The notes under the pieces were generated by a model. The model did no database searches and was not told the DNA's origin. It saw nothing but the letters and a program-made list of their open reading frames with translations. Shown here one piece after another: positions 39,301-50,605 of a stretch of 64,000 bases of DNA (within the stretch, counting starts at the first letter, position 1; each line of letters opens with the position of its first letter). This DNA is from Eremophila alpestris peregrina (taxonomy: Eukaryota > Chordata > Aves > Passeriformes > Alaudidae): the NCBI GenBank assembly GCA_009792885.1, contig WMCF01000114.1, positions 624,520-688,519 of the forward strand. The letters are read 5' to 3'. The translations under genes were made by a program, and so were the position numbers.

Positions 39301-42300
39301 GATCAGCCATGCCCTGCTCACAACACACTGGGAACTGGCTCAGGGAGCAAACACCCACACTCATCATATTCCTGAGCCAGCAGTGACTGAGCAGGAGATG
39401 CAGTGTATTGGCTGCCAATCAATTGATAGACATCCAGCTCCTGCCACCTGCCCTCAACCAGTCCTGCTGGTGCAGCTATGCTGGCAAAACTCCCCACCAC
39501 AGCAAAACCCACTGGTGGCATCAACACATCAGACAAGAAAAATCAGCTTTGTTTACCCAGTGCTTTTATACTGGTATAACTGGAAGGGATTTTGCAGTGA
39601 AGCAGAATAATTAAAATCAAACAAAGAAACAAATCTTTGTCATCAATGTCCTGTGCTGTGCAGCTGTTGGCAGTGTGAGGTGTCTGATTTGAGCTGCTCT
39701 GCAAAACAGGCACAAAGGACACTTTAATTACTGGTGAAAAACTCTCAACTCTGGGGTGAAGGATTTGTGGATTTCACCATTCTTTGGCTGGGGTAAGCAA
39801 TCAAAAATACTGTAGGCAGCTGGAAATGAAGGCAGAAAGGCAGAAGTGAGCTCTAAGCGTGAGGCTTCACCCACTGTTACTCTGAAACTCTTATGCTTTT
39901 CTGCTTTGCTTCTGAGACTGATGTGAGTGGCCTCTGACCTGGAGACCCTCAGAGCTGTGGGGTACACCTGTGCAGGAGTGTTTGGTGTCTAACAGCCAGG
40001 TCAGAGAAAGGAATTTCCTCTCTTTGTACCATTGCTTGAAATACCTGTTAAAGAACCAGAGCATAAAAATTACTTTAGATGAGAGTAGGAGCCCACCCAA
40101 CACAGCATCCCATCTCTGATGGCCCAGGGAAAGAGTTAACAGGGTAAGCACAGAGCTGTCACTCCATAGCACAGCCTTACTTTGCTTTTTTAAAAATGGT
40201 TTCCACTTGCAAATTGCCTAATTATAATGTCTGTACGTCGAAATCAGAATTAAGCAGGGCCAAAAAAGTGAAGCTTGAGGAGAGCTAAATTTTAGAGAGC
40301 TGCTGTTGAGGTTCTATTTTAAGTCCAGTCAGATTTAGGGCTGCCAATCAAAGGGTCACATTTGCCTTCAAAGGCTGCTGTGCTGTGAGGGATTTCCTGA
40401 TGCTAAGCACCCTGGCTTAGCTGCCCCTGCCTGGGCGGGCAGGGACCAATCCCTCTGATGGATCAAATACCCGCCAGCTCAGTGCTCTTGTCTGGGGGAC
40501 ACCAAAAAATATTTGCCCTAATCCCATTTTCCAAGGGATGGAGTGGCCTGACAGTGCAGGAGATGCTCTCCAGAAGGTCCTGGCCCCAGGGTCCCTTGTT
40601 GGTCTCTCCAGCAGTGCCCCTCCACCTCAGCTGCCCACGGGTGAGGACACAGGAGGTGGTGGGGACTGGGTGGTGTTCCCATGGCCCCACTCTCTCCAGG
40701 GGAGGTTTTTGATCAGCCAGCACAGCTGAGGGGAAGGAGATGGGTGAATCCCTGCGTGGGGTGAGCTCAGCCTGAGGCAGCTGCAGCGTCCAGGGGCAGG
40801 GATCTCCCCGACACTTCCCCTCTCCTCTCATCATCCTGCCAAAGATTTTACAATTACTTTTATGGGTTTCCCCAAGGGAATAAAAAGATTAAGGCATGAG
40901 TAACAAAACTAGAGGCATGTGGAGTCTGGCCATGGCACAGGGACCAGCCCAGGCTCCCACCTGCACAAGAGGGGCTGCTTTGATGCCTGCAGCACGCGGG
41001 AACTCCCGTCTGGATTACTGGAGACCATTTTCTCCAGGAATTTTGCCACACCTCGTGCTTCTAGCATGCTATCCTCCATTGCAAACCTGACCCCAGACAT
41101 GAGCACACTTCAGTTTGCCTGCCAGGAATTGCCAGTTTTTCTCAGCTCACAGTGCAGTGAGTAGCAGTGGCTATTCATAGGAAGAAAAGATGTTTTCAGA
41201 GTTACGTTTTGGCACCCCATCCCTTCCCCAGTCAAGGGGAATTTTGGATTCTGATCTGGTTCCAAAGTCTGCACAACCAATCCCTTTACCAGAGCCACAA
41301 CTGCCCAGCTGCCTAGGCTAACACAGCCTGTGGTACCACCTTACTGGGTGGTATCAAAGCCATGTTAGAGGAACAGACAGTTGCAGAGGAGGAGGAGGTG
41401 AAGTGTCTCTGGAGGAGACACAGCACAGGCAGGGAGGAGAAACTCCATGTTGGTGTCTTGGAAATAACCTCATTTCACTTGTAACTTTGGCATGGATGAC
41501 CACCAAACCTGCATTGAGGGGCCAAAAATAATACACGTACATCACACCTGTGAGAAAAACAGGTACAGGAATGAACTGCCATCAACAAAGACTTCCCTGT
41601 ACAGGTTGTGCTCCACTTGGGACCAGCCTGCTCTGAGTGACTCCACATTCCAAGCTCAGAAATCAGAAATACCTGCTGAGCTTCTCAGCACAGGCAGCCC
41701 TTTCCAAACTGGGCCTGGAGAGGTGAAGCAGTGTGCAAACCCTCTCTGCCCATGGCTGGCAGGCTCAGTGTGGGCAGCAACACCTCCCTGCTGCCATCTG
41801 ACAGCAGAGTGCAGCCAGGGGCTCCCCACAGCCCTGACTGCTGGGGACAGCATTCCAGGGTGCTGTGACAAGCTAAATTTATGGGAACACAATACCCACA
41901 GGAACACTGGGGATTGTCCCAGCTGGTGGAAACAGGAGCTGCTGCAGTTCCACTCCTGCTCCTGCAGTTACACTCGACACAGCAGTGGGAGGATGCCAGC
42001 CAACACCTGCCCTGTGTTTGTTCAACACCACAATTCAACAGCTGCTGTGTGCCCCCCACACCCCAGACCTCCTGGAAGGTAAATATACTGATACAGGATC
42101 ACCCCAAATTCCCAGCAGCCAGGGCATGCACTCGATGTCATTGCTGGGCTCTGGAAAGGACAGGGACAGGGATTTGAAACATGTTTCCTAAGATGGAGTT
42201 ACCAAAACACTGATGCCCACAGGTATTTCCTTCTCTGAAAGCTGCATCTCTTCCTTCTTTCCTGTGTATTATTGCAAAAGCCTAGTGGATGAGCTCTAGG

Positions 42301-44228
42301 AAACAAAGCCACAACTTACAAACAAATACTGATTGCAAGAGCAGTGGAGGCCTCTAACAGGCTGAGCAGAGCCAAACTCCAGGCCAGGTGTGCTGCTCTG
42401 GGGCAGTGTGGGCACACACAGCTCTGGCTGGTGCCTGTACAGAGCAGAAGCTGCTGTGGGTGGTGGAGGGATTGCTTGCAGATTTTATTCCAATGTCTGA
42501 TCTGGAGAAATAAGACACACAGTCATTCAAGAACAGAGCAATGATCAGTTTATCCCCCATCCTCCTTTGCACCCTGCATCAGGTGTGAGAAGCAATCTTG
42601 CCAAGCACCAGACCTTTTCCTGGTTTCAGATGACCAAGGGAGCAGCAGCACAGGTATATTTAAAGAAAATGAGCAATAGAGAAATGGCCCAGGTTTGCTC
42701 TGAGCAGATGGATTCTGCCAAGGTACAACACACAGCACTTAATCCATGCAAAGCCTTGCTAAATTTAGTGAATTAGGCTTAGTGAAAAGCCAGGTAAAAC
42801 TGCCAAAATACATCCCCCTGGGAGGTGTGACAGGCACTGCCCAGATTTCCATGGGACAACAGCTAATTTAAAGCCAGAACTCATGCACAAAGATACCAAG
42901 AAGATCTGCTGATTCCAGTGTGTACTATCAGTGCTGTTTCAGGAGACATATTTCAGCAAGAAAAACTGGGATGAACTGAAAGAAAAAAAACTCAACAAAG
43001 GGGTTCCATGAAGCGTGAAACTATCAGGCATCTATGATGGTGTGGGGCTCCCAACTGTTGGAACCCAGATGTTGGTAGCAGAGCCCTGACCTGAGCACAG
43101 CAAAGCACCAAATGCTCCCACTTTGAAGCCAGGCTAAGAAACCAGCTCATCTGTTTGCTTTTATTGTGCTGCTATTACTTGTGTGGTGAATTCCAGATGG
43201 GCAATGTAACAGCAGACAGGCCAGGAGTGCCTTGCTCGTGGTGAAGTTCAGGTGCAATGTGCAGCCCATAATGAAGAGCTCTGTGGAATTCCATCCTGGG
43301 GTCACTGCTGAGTCACAGGGTTTGGGTGGTGCAGAGACAAGGTGGCACAACTGGCAGCATTTGTCACCTTTGGGCAGAAGATGGATTTTTTTAGCCCAGA
43401 TCTGGAGATGGTAAAAAATTGTAAAAAACCAGCCAAGTTTATTCCTGTTAACAGCTGGCTTGGCTGTTGAAATCCTTGAATGGGGTGTTGGTTGCAAGTA
43501 GGAGGGGTTGTGCAGCTTTGCCTTCCCGAGGGAACTCAGCAACCCAGACTCTCCAAACCCATCCCCTCTCCACCTCACCCCGGAGGCTGGAAGGAAGAAA
43601 GAACAAGGGAAGGGGATGTACACAAAGGAATATCATGGAAGGAAAAGTACAGGAGCAGTGTACTTTGGTGGGTAGGGCACCAGAAGGGCTGGGTCCTACA
43701 TCTGCCAGCTGTCTGCCGTGTGACTTCAGGGGAAGCCGTGCCCCTTCTCCACCTCACTCCTCCAGTCTGCACAAGTACTTAGGTGACAGTGTTTGCAAAC
43801 TAAAGAACAGAAGTCCTGTACATCACTGGCATACTCCAGCCCAAGTAACCTGTGTGTGCTGTATTCAGAAAATCCACTGTTTTCTTTGGCCACAGCTGTC
43901 ACACACATGTGTGCATTGGTCTGTCAGTCCTGTAGTGTGCAGTGTAGCAGAGAACAGCACCCAAATAGGATGGAGAGCCTACAACTCCCCCACACTACAC
44001 CAACCAGCAGGTGATCAGTGAGCAATCACACAGCCTGGCTGCACAATTTGGGTCTGCTGGTATGTCTCTATCAGGCAGTGACCTTAGGTGCAGGCATCCC
44101 TGGAGGTTTTCCAACAGCAGAGGCAGGCCTTGGCACAACAAATCAGTCAGCAGCTCAGATTTGGCACTGTGGTGAGATGGCAGCTGAGACACTGCTGGGC
44201 AGGTGCACACATCTGAAGCAATGAACAC
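30351..44228. other. Intergenic desert
   Basis: I recognise no gene, RNA gene or long repeat. An imperfect (ATC)n tract lies at 31,101-31,133. An alternating purine-pyrimidine stretch rich in TATA/TGTG/CACA lies at about 38,080-38,170. Open frames are short, without domains, and scattered on both strands. Confidence 0.5.
31101..31133. repeat. (ATC)n microsatellite, imperfect
   Basis: About eleven ATC-type triplets are broken by G substitutions ('tcg', 'ttg'). It is non-coding. Confidence 0.85.
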
Positions 44229-44717
44229 TCAGACCCTACCCTTCCTATGACAGACTGTGCATTGCCTGGGTCTCTTAGGGCACTGATCCGCCAAGACCAA
44301 CACTACCTGCACTGGCATACCCCCAAAAGAGCTGCAAATCTGTCCCTGCTTTGCTGGAGTGAAAGCTGGGTGAAGCAGCAGGGAGTGCAGGGAGGGCCTG
44401 AAGGCAGCCAGGAGTGAGTACCCACTCAAGCAGCTCAGCCAAAACAGAGCAACAGGCACCAAAATGGGAGTGTCCCCATGGAGAGCCACGGGACACAGAG
44501 AGCTGCTGAAAGGAATGGAATGAGTGAGTGAGCAGCTTTCCCCAAGATATGCTCTGAATGAACCTGGAGCAGCCCCAGCCAGCTGCACCATCTGCTCAGA
44601 GCATTCCACAAGGACATCGCGGTCGATGGTGTCAGAACCAGCAGACAGATCAAGGGGTGTTAATGCAGAACATATCCCTGAGCCAGCTGGCAGGGAGAGA
44701 TCATGGAAGACCTTCAA
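44229..44717 (-). mobile_element. Fossil LINE reverse-transcriptase fragment (CR1/L2-like)
   Basis: On the minus strand, near 44,620-44,654, a frame reads LDLSAGSDTIDRDVL. This is close to the reverse-transcriptase motif with LDLSAAFDT and a following D-H found in L2- and CR1-like non-LTR elements. About 25 residues further on, FRAYLGE resembles the next conserved patch of that domain (W-F-x-S-Y-L). The second residue of the motif pair is changed and the rest of the 162-codon frame is not recognisable, so the copy is old and inactive. The borders are only approximate. Confidence 0.5.
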
Positions 44718-47454
44718 AAGGGCTGTCTAAGGACCATGCCTCCTGCTTGAGCCAGTCTGGAATTTATCAGTGGCATCACCATATGCAGAGGTGTGACTGC
44801 CACGAGAACGCAATGGCTCTCCAGAGGGGAAGGAATGACAGGATGGATGGACAGGAGCTGACAAGTCACCCAACAAAAGAGATGGCTGCTGTGAGACAGA
44901 AAATGAGCCGTCTCATTTCACTGCTCTAACAAAGCAATCAAGCTGTACAGAAGCCCTGGCAAGAGGATATGGTTTCACAAGTGTACACTTGCAAGCAGAA
45001 GGCCACTCAGTCAGATGATAAGGGTAGCAATCAATTCACGTCACATTTCTGGAAGTTCACCCACTTGGTGTGATCTCCAGGGAGTTCCCACAAGATGCAG
45101 GACATGGCCAATACAAACACATGGCTCATGAGTAGTTCAGGACCCAGGGGTGTTGCCCTGTCTCTGGAAGGCACAGGTCACCTCTGCTTTTCTTTTCCTC
45201 CAGCCATTGCCTGCAACAACAGATGCAGTTTCTGAGAGCTTGTGGGCCATCAATGCAGCTCCTCCAGGGCCTGTCACACAAAAGAGGCCATTGTGCTGCA
45301 GTGCCACAGCGAGGAGAGCACACAGGACCAGCCAGCAGTGGGCTGGCACTGCCCACTCCTCTGAGCCTCAGCTCCCTGCACGCTGCTGCCAGCACAGGCT
45401 TGGGCCATCACTCCCTCAGGAAACACCACACTCAGGTCTCTCAGCACTCTGGCCACCCCTCACCTGACATGTCTGAGGGCCAGCAGGCAGGAGAGCAGTC
45501 CCTCTCCATTGCTCACAGTCCCAGCACACAGCACACAGGGATGGAACACAGACTGGGGGTTTCCTCTTGGCACCTCAGCTCCTCTGCAGGCTCCATACAC
45601 CAGGGTGGGCGTCTGAGGTAAAGGGGGAAACAGAGGGAGCTGTATGACAAACCCAGTTCCTGAAGGGTTGGGAAAGCAGACAGGCATTAATGGGGAAGGT
45701 GAGAATTATGTCTCTTTTCTTTATGGGATGGTTATATCAACAACAACACGGATAATGCCTGAAACAGGCAGCTCATGACATGTTTGCTGTATCTTAGGAG
45801 TAAGATGAGTCGGTGCAAGAAAAACAAACAAGCAAACAAACAAGCAAGGGCTGGAGGCCAACCAAGGGCTAATTAGCACTGAGCAGCATTTGCCAGAAGA
45901 GCCCCCTACTGAGCTACAGCTTCTGCTGGCAAAGGGAGCCGTCAGTCTGTCCAGACAAATCACATCTCACAACAGCTCCCAAGCAGCTGAGGGCCAAGAG
46001 GGCTCTCCTGGGGGTGCCCCTCTTGCTGTCCCCCAGGACACCCTCCACAGCAGGGACGTGCCCTGTCTTCTTCACTCCCCTGAGACGAGGCCATGTTGTG
46101 AAAACACTTAGGCTGGAGAAATGCAGTTCACTGGAGGACAAACCTCTTGTGGTAACCTGGATTTTAAGAAAGAAAAGTGGAAATTTTACAAGTCTTCCTG
46201 GAAAAGTTGGAGTGTCATGAGCTGTCTGCAGCAGAGCCAGGGGACACCGAGGTGGCTCAGTGCCACTGAGTGCAGCCCTGCAGAAGGGCTCAGCTGCACA
46301 ACATCTTCATGCTTGGCTGGTTCAGCTGATCTCATTCATGTACAGAAACAAGGCAGGCCCTGGGAACGCACTGTATTTACTGTGTTCGAGATGCATTTTA
46401 AAAACCTGATTCCAACAGCATTAAAATTAAATAATTTGGCAGAGAGCCTATAAAAGAGACTGTATTTCAAGATTTACCAAGACACGAAGATGGTTCATAT
46501 GATTATGCTGACAGTAAAATGATGAACTTAATTATGACTTCAGCAATGATGACATATTTGTGATGATTAAGTTCAAGATCTGCAGATGACAGGACATGGA
46601 TAAACTGCTGGGTTCCCTGGACTCCCTTTTTTACTCTTTTCCCCTCCTCTCCCTTGAGGAAAAAATCCTGCCACAAGCCTCAGTCAATCCTATCCCAGTA
46701 ATGTTCAACTTCTCCAGATAAATTTAACAAAGGAACAAGGAAGAAAAAAAACTATGAGGAAATTAAGTTCATGTAAATTCTGTCAACATGGGCATCTGGG
46801 CTGAAGTGAGAGCTCCTGCAAGGGGGGTTTTCCTTTTGCTGTGACACAGAGCCACAAAGGATGGGCACAAAGGAGAAAGGATCCAACCAGACCACACAAA
46901 GCCACAGGGAATCAACCTTCACCACTCCCAGAGAAGCTCCCTAGGTGGCAAGTGCAGGAGGAGACTTTCTCTTGGAGGCTCACAGTACATCACAAAATAT
47001 ATTTAAGATAGTTTCATGTCACCCCTCCTCTCTTTCACTGGCTACTTGTGTCACACAAATGCTAAGGACAGTACTGTTACTGCCCCAGGGTCTTCTGCAC
47101 ACACTGCACCAGGCCTGCTGCTGCCCAGAAAACCTTGCCTTGCTTCTATTCCAAAATCCTGAGTGGGTTCAAACAAAATTCCAGCCACCTTGGTCTGCTA
47201 GAGTAGCTCCCTCCCCTCACATCCACCCCCCTGGTCAGGGGGCAAAAGTGACTCCTTTCCACATCTATTGCCCTTCCTGGACCAATAATCTTCACACTGA
47301 GATCATACTGTCCTGGGAAACTGGAGCAGGCAGCCTCCATCTAGATCTGGGCTTCTGTGTCAAACAAAAATCACCAGATGCTTTGATCCAGAAATTCTTG
47401 AAAACTCTGACAGTGTGCTGGCAGTCTTACCAGAGTGAGCAGAGTGACTGAAAA
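44718..47454. other. Intergenic stretch, nothing recognised
   Basis: There are only short open frames without known domains, and no clear repeat unit. Confidence 0.45.
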
Positions 47455-47925
47455 GCCTTTTGGAAGGGACCTGTGGAGGTCTCTAGTCCAAACCTCCTTG
47501 TAGCCATTGCCAACAGCAGGTCAGGGTGTCTGTAGCTTTATCTGACTGAGCCTCAAAAGCCTCACAGGAGGGAGTTTCCCTGACCTCTCTGGGCAACCTG
47601 TCCTAGTGCTGCATCAACCCTGTGGCAGAGAGGGCTTCCCAATACCTGATCTGAACCTTGCAAGCTGCATTGTGTGACCCCCTTGGGTTGTGAGCTGTCA
47701 CTGATGGGAAGGAAGAGCCTGACTCCACCAGCTCTGTAACTGCACATCCAGTAGCTGTGGGATGCTGCCCGATTCCCCTCAGCCTCCTCCTGACCAGACT
47801 AAACAAGCCCCCTTTCCCCAGGTCCTGACCACGTTGGTAGTTCTCTACTGGATCCCTTCCTCCTGCCCTCAGCACCCTTTTCACCCTGGGGTCCCAGAAT
47901 TGGATGTTCCTGCAGTTGTCATTGC
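47455..47925 (-). mobile_element. CR1 LINE, 3' fragment, antisense, old
   Basis: In plus-strand reading it starts with 'ttggaagggacctgtggagg' (47,460) and runs through 'gggcaacctgtcctagtgct' (47,591). It continues with 'ctcctcctgaccagactaaa' near 47,785 and ends with 'cacccttttcaccctggggt' near 47,873 and a 'cagaattggatgttcctgca' terminus. These match antisense CR1 landmarks in order, with many substitutions. Minus-strand frames inside it are remnants of the element. Confidence 0.85.
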
Positions 47926-50348
47926 ACAAATCTGGATCCAGCACTTAGCATTTCTGGAGCTGTGGAGCAGCCTGATGCTGGGCAGTCTAAAGTGGATAAA
48001 TTCTATCCAGCAGGACCATGGAAGAGTGTTGCAGTGAGCTACTGAGCAGTTCAGGGTGAAAACAGACCTTTCAGTAGCTTACAACAATGAGCAGTGGTGA
48101 GCTGCTCAGTGTGAAACACGAGGGTCCAGGGTGCCAGCCCTTCTCAGGCACAGCAATGGCCATGTGCTACAAATACTGAATGAGGTTTGTTCTGCCCTCC
48201 CCAGGGACTCACACACCACCACGGGGCTCATCTTGCCTTGGGGGGCCTCAGGTAGTGCCTCTGTCTGGAGAAGGAGCAGGAAACTGATTTGGAAGCTTTC
48301 AAGATCACTTCCTCCTTCAGATGAATTCTGTGCAAATAACATTATTGACACAACAAAGAGGCAGATCATACTTGAGTAAATCATTCAGTTGCTCTCCCCA
48401 CACGGGCCTGAACTCAAACATAATAAAGCCTTTTCCTGGGACCTAACACAAACAGAATAAAAGCTACCAGCTTTGTAGCCAGGACACGAAACCAGAGTTC
48501 CCCTCTCTTAACCCCTAACCCACAGTCCACACTCCCTTCCCTCCTTGCTTTCACAATCCCAATAGGTGGGTTTGTCTGGCCTAAAAAAAACCTGAAAGCA
48601 AGTGTCCTGCTTGATGCCAGACAGGGCTTGCCAAGAGACCCCAAGGGCAAGGGCAGCCCCTGTCCTGGTGGAAGCAATGCTGCCCACGAGCCCTGTGCTG
48701 CCCACCCTCACAAGATGGATCCAGGATGGATGAGTGCCTGGCTGAAGCCTTAAAGCAGCTCCAGGGGTCAGGAGGTTTTCATACACAGCCTCACAAGGTC
48801 TCCTGACAATGTCCAGATGGCTTCTTGCTAAGAATATGGACCTCCTAGATCTCCCTTTCAAGAGACTTAGCTCTCAGACACTATGTTTAGATGGTTGGTG
48901 TTTAGGTTGCTTCTCAGAGCCCAACACTTTCTCCTTGTAACTCTTCTCTTCTATAAAAAGCAGTAAGAAATAAATGAATACATAAAACCAAAAGTCATCA
49001 TAATATAGGAACTTTGCCTAGAAGAGAAAATCCTAGAAAACAGGAAGGATTCTAGGAGAGATGACTGGGTTGGCATTGCTGTGGGAGATGCTGAAGGAAA
49101 CCACATGCTCCAGCACTTGCAGGATCTGCTATACACAACTCACATGAGAGCCAAGAGAAACCCATGACAGCTTATTCTGCCTGCACTTCGGACTACATTT
49201 ATCACCAGACAGTTTCCCCAAAAAGCACCACACGCTTTTGGCAGTAGAGAGAACACTAAGGAGTATGTGAGTGTCAGATGATTGAGGAAAAGCAGCAGAA
49301 GGGCAGGACTAGAACCTCCATGCACGTCTGACCCAGCTCCAGAGGGTGCAGAGCTGTTTGGGAGAGCTGGGAGGAAAAAAGGTGAGAACCCAAAGGCATT
49401 TAGGATGCTGCAGGATGCTCCCAGGCAGAAACACCTTCTGAAGTCATCCACCACTGCCAAGTGTCCTCCCCTGCCCTCGTGGGCTGATTGCTCCTCACCA
49501 GAGGGACAGGAGGGCAGGCAGTGAGGCAGGCATAATCCCACTCAAACAGAAGGGCTCTCCTGGGGGGTGCCACACCAGGAGCAAAGGTCTCCTTGCTCCA
49601 TGAGGAGCAGCATCAGTGTCTGTGGGGGCTCTCTCAGAGGATGCTGTGACCTGCAGATCTGTCCCAGCAGAAGCACACGGGTCCTTGCACTGGTCCAGAC
49701 CAGCCCTGCTGCTCTGCTGCCCAAGGGGCTGGGCTGAGCCCTGCAGTGGTGCCACCCTGCAGCCCCCATGCTCAGCTCCCTGCCGTACCCAGGGACAAGC
49801 AGGACATACCCAAGTCCTGCTCTGGGGGCGAGGCCAGGCCCAGGCTGCTCCCGGGGAGCTGCAGGAGGCAGCTGAGCCCTGCCCGCCCTGGCTGGGCTGG
49901 CTGAAGCTCCAGCTCTGGCAGGCAGGGGCTTGCCCTGCTGCCCTTGCTTTTCCTGATGAGTACCCAGAGGCTCTGTTTACACCGATATCCAGGCTCAAGC
50001 CTGAGGGCTGGCTCCACCTGGCTTAAGCCTGCCTCAGAGCTTGTACTTGAAACCATCTGCTGTGTCCTTCCTGGTCCTCCAGATGAGCTCTCCACTGAAT
50101 CAGCTCCGTTTCTGCCGGGCTTGTCTCTAATTACAGGTGTTAGAGACAGGAAGGGGGCTCTGCTCCAGACCAGGCAGCTCTGGGTTGCTGTTGGCCAACG
50201 GCTCGAGCCTGGGACTCCAAGGGGATGGTTTGGTCCCAGACACTCAGCACGGAGGTGTGGGACTAACAAGCTGATTTCCTCTCTGATCCTGGAGTCTGTC
50301 CAGAAAGCCTTGAGGAGAAAAGCTCAGGGAGCTGCCAGAGGAGATTGA
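47926..50348. other. Intergenic stretch, nothing recognised
   Basis: No gene or clear repeat was found. GC content rises from about 49.5 kb towards the minisatellite, and this opens longer but meaningless frames. Confidence 0.45.
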
Positions 50349-50605
50349 CAGCAGGGCTGGAGGTGCCAGAGGGGGTGGCCAGCAGGGCTGGAGGTGCCAG
50401 AGGGGGTGGCCAGCAGGGCNNNNNNNNNNCAGCAGGGCTGGAGGTGCCAGAGGGGGTGGCCAGCAGGGCTGGAGGTGCCAGAGGGGGTGGCCAGCAGGGC
50501 AGGAGGTGCCAGGGAGGATGGCCAGCAGGGCAGGAGGTGCCAGAGGGGGTGGCCAGCAGGGCAGGAGGTGCCAGAGGGGGTGGCCAGCAGGGCTGGAGCT
50601 GGAGG
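50349..50605. repeat. 31-bp minisatellite with assembly gap
   Basis: Head-to-tail units start at 50,349, 50,380, 50,411, 50,430, 50,461, 50,492, 50,523, 50,554 and 50,585. Each begins 'cagcagggctggaggtgcca' or, in some units, 'cagcagggcaggaggtgcca', and continues 'gagggggtggc'. One unit carries 'gggaggatggc'. Ten Ns (50,420-50,429) interrupt the third unit, so the true copy number is unknown and probably larger. A 31-bp unit shifts frame at each repeat, so frames across it are artefacts. Confidence 0.93.
50420..50429. other. Assembly gap (10 N)
   Basis: Ten consecutive Ns sit inside the minisatellite. The round number suggests a placeholder for a collapsed repeat. Confidence 0.99.
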
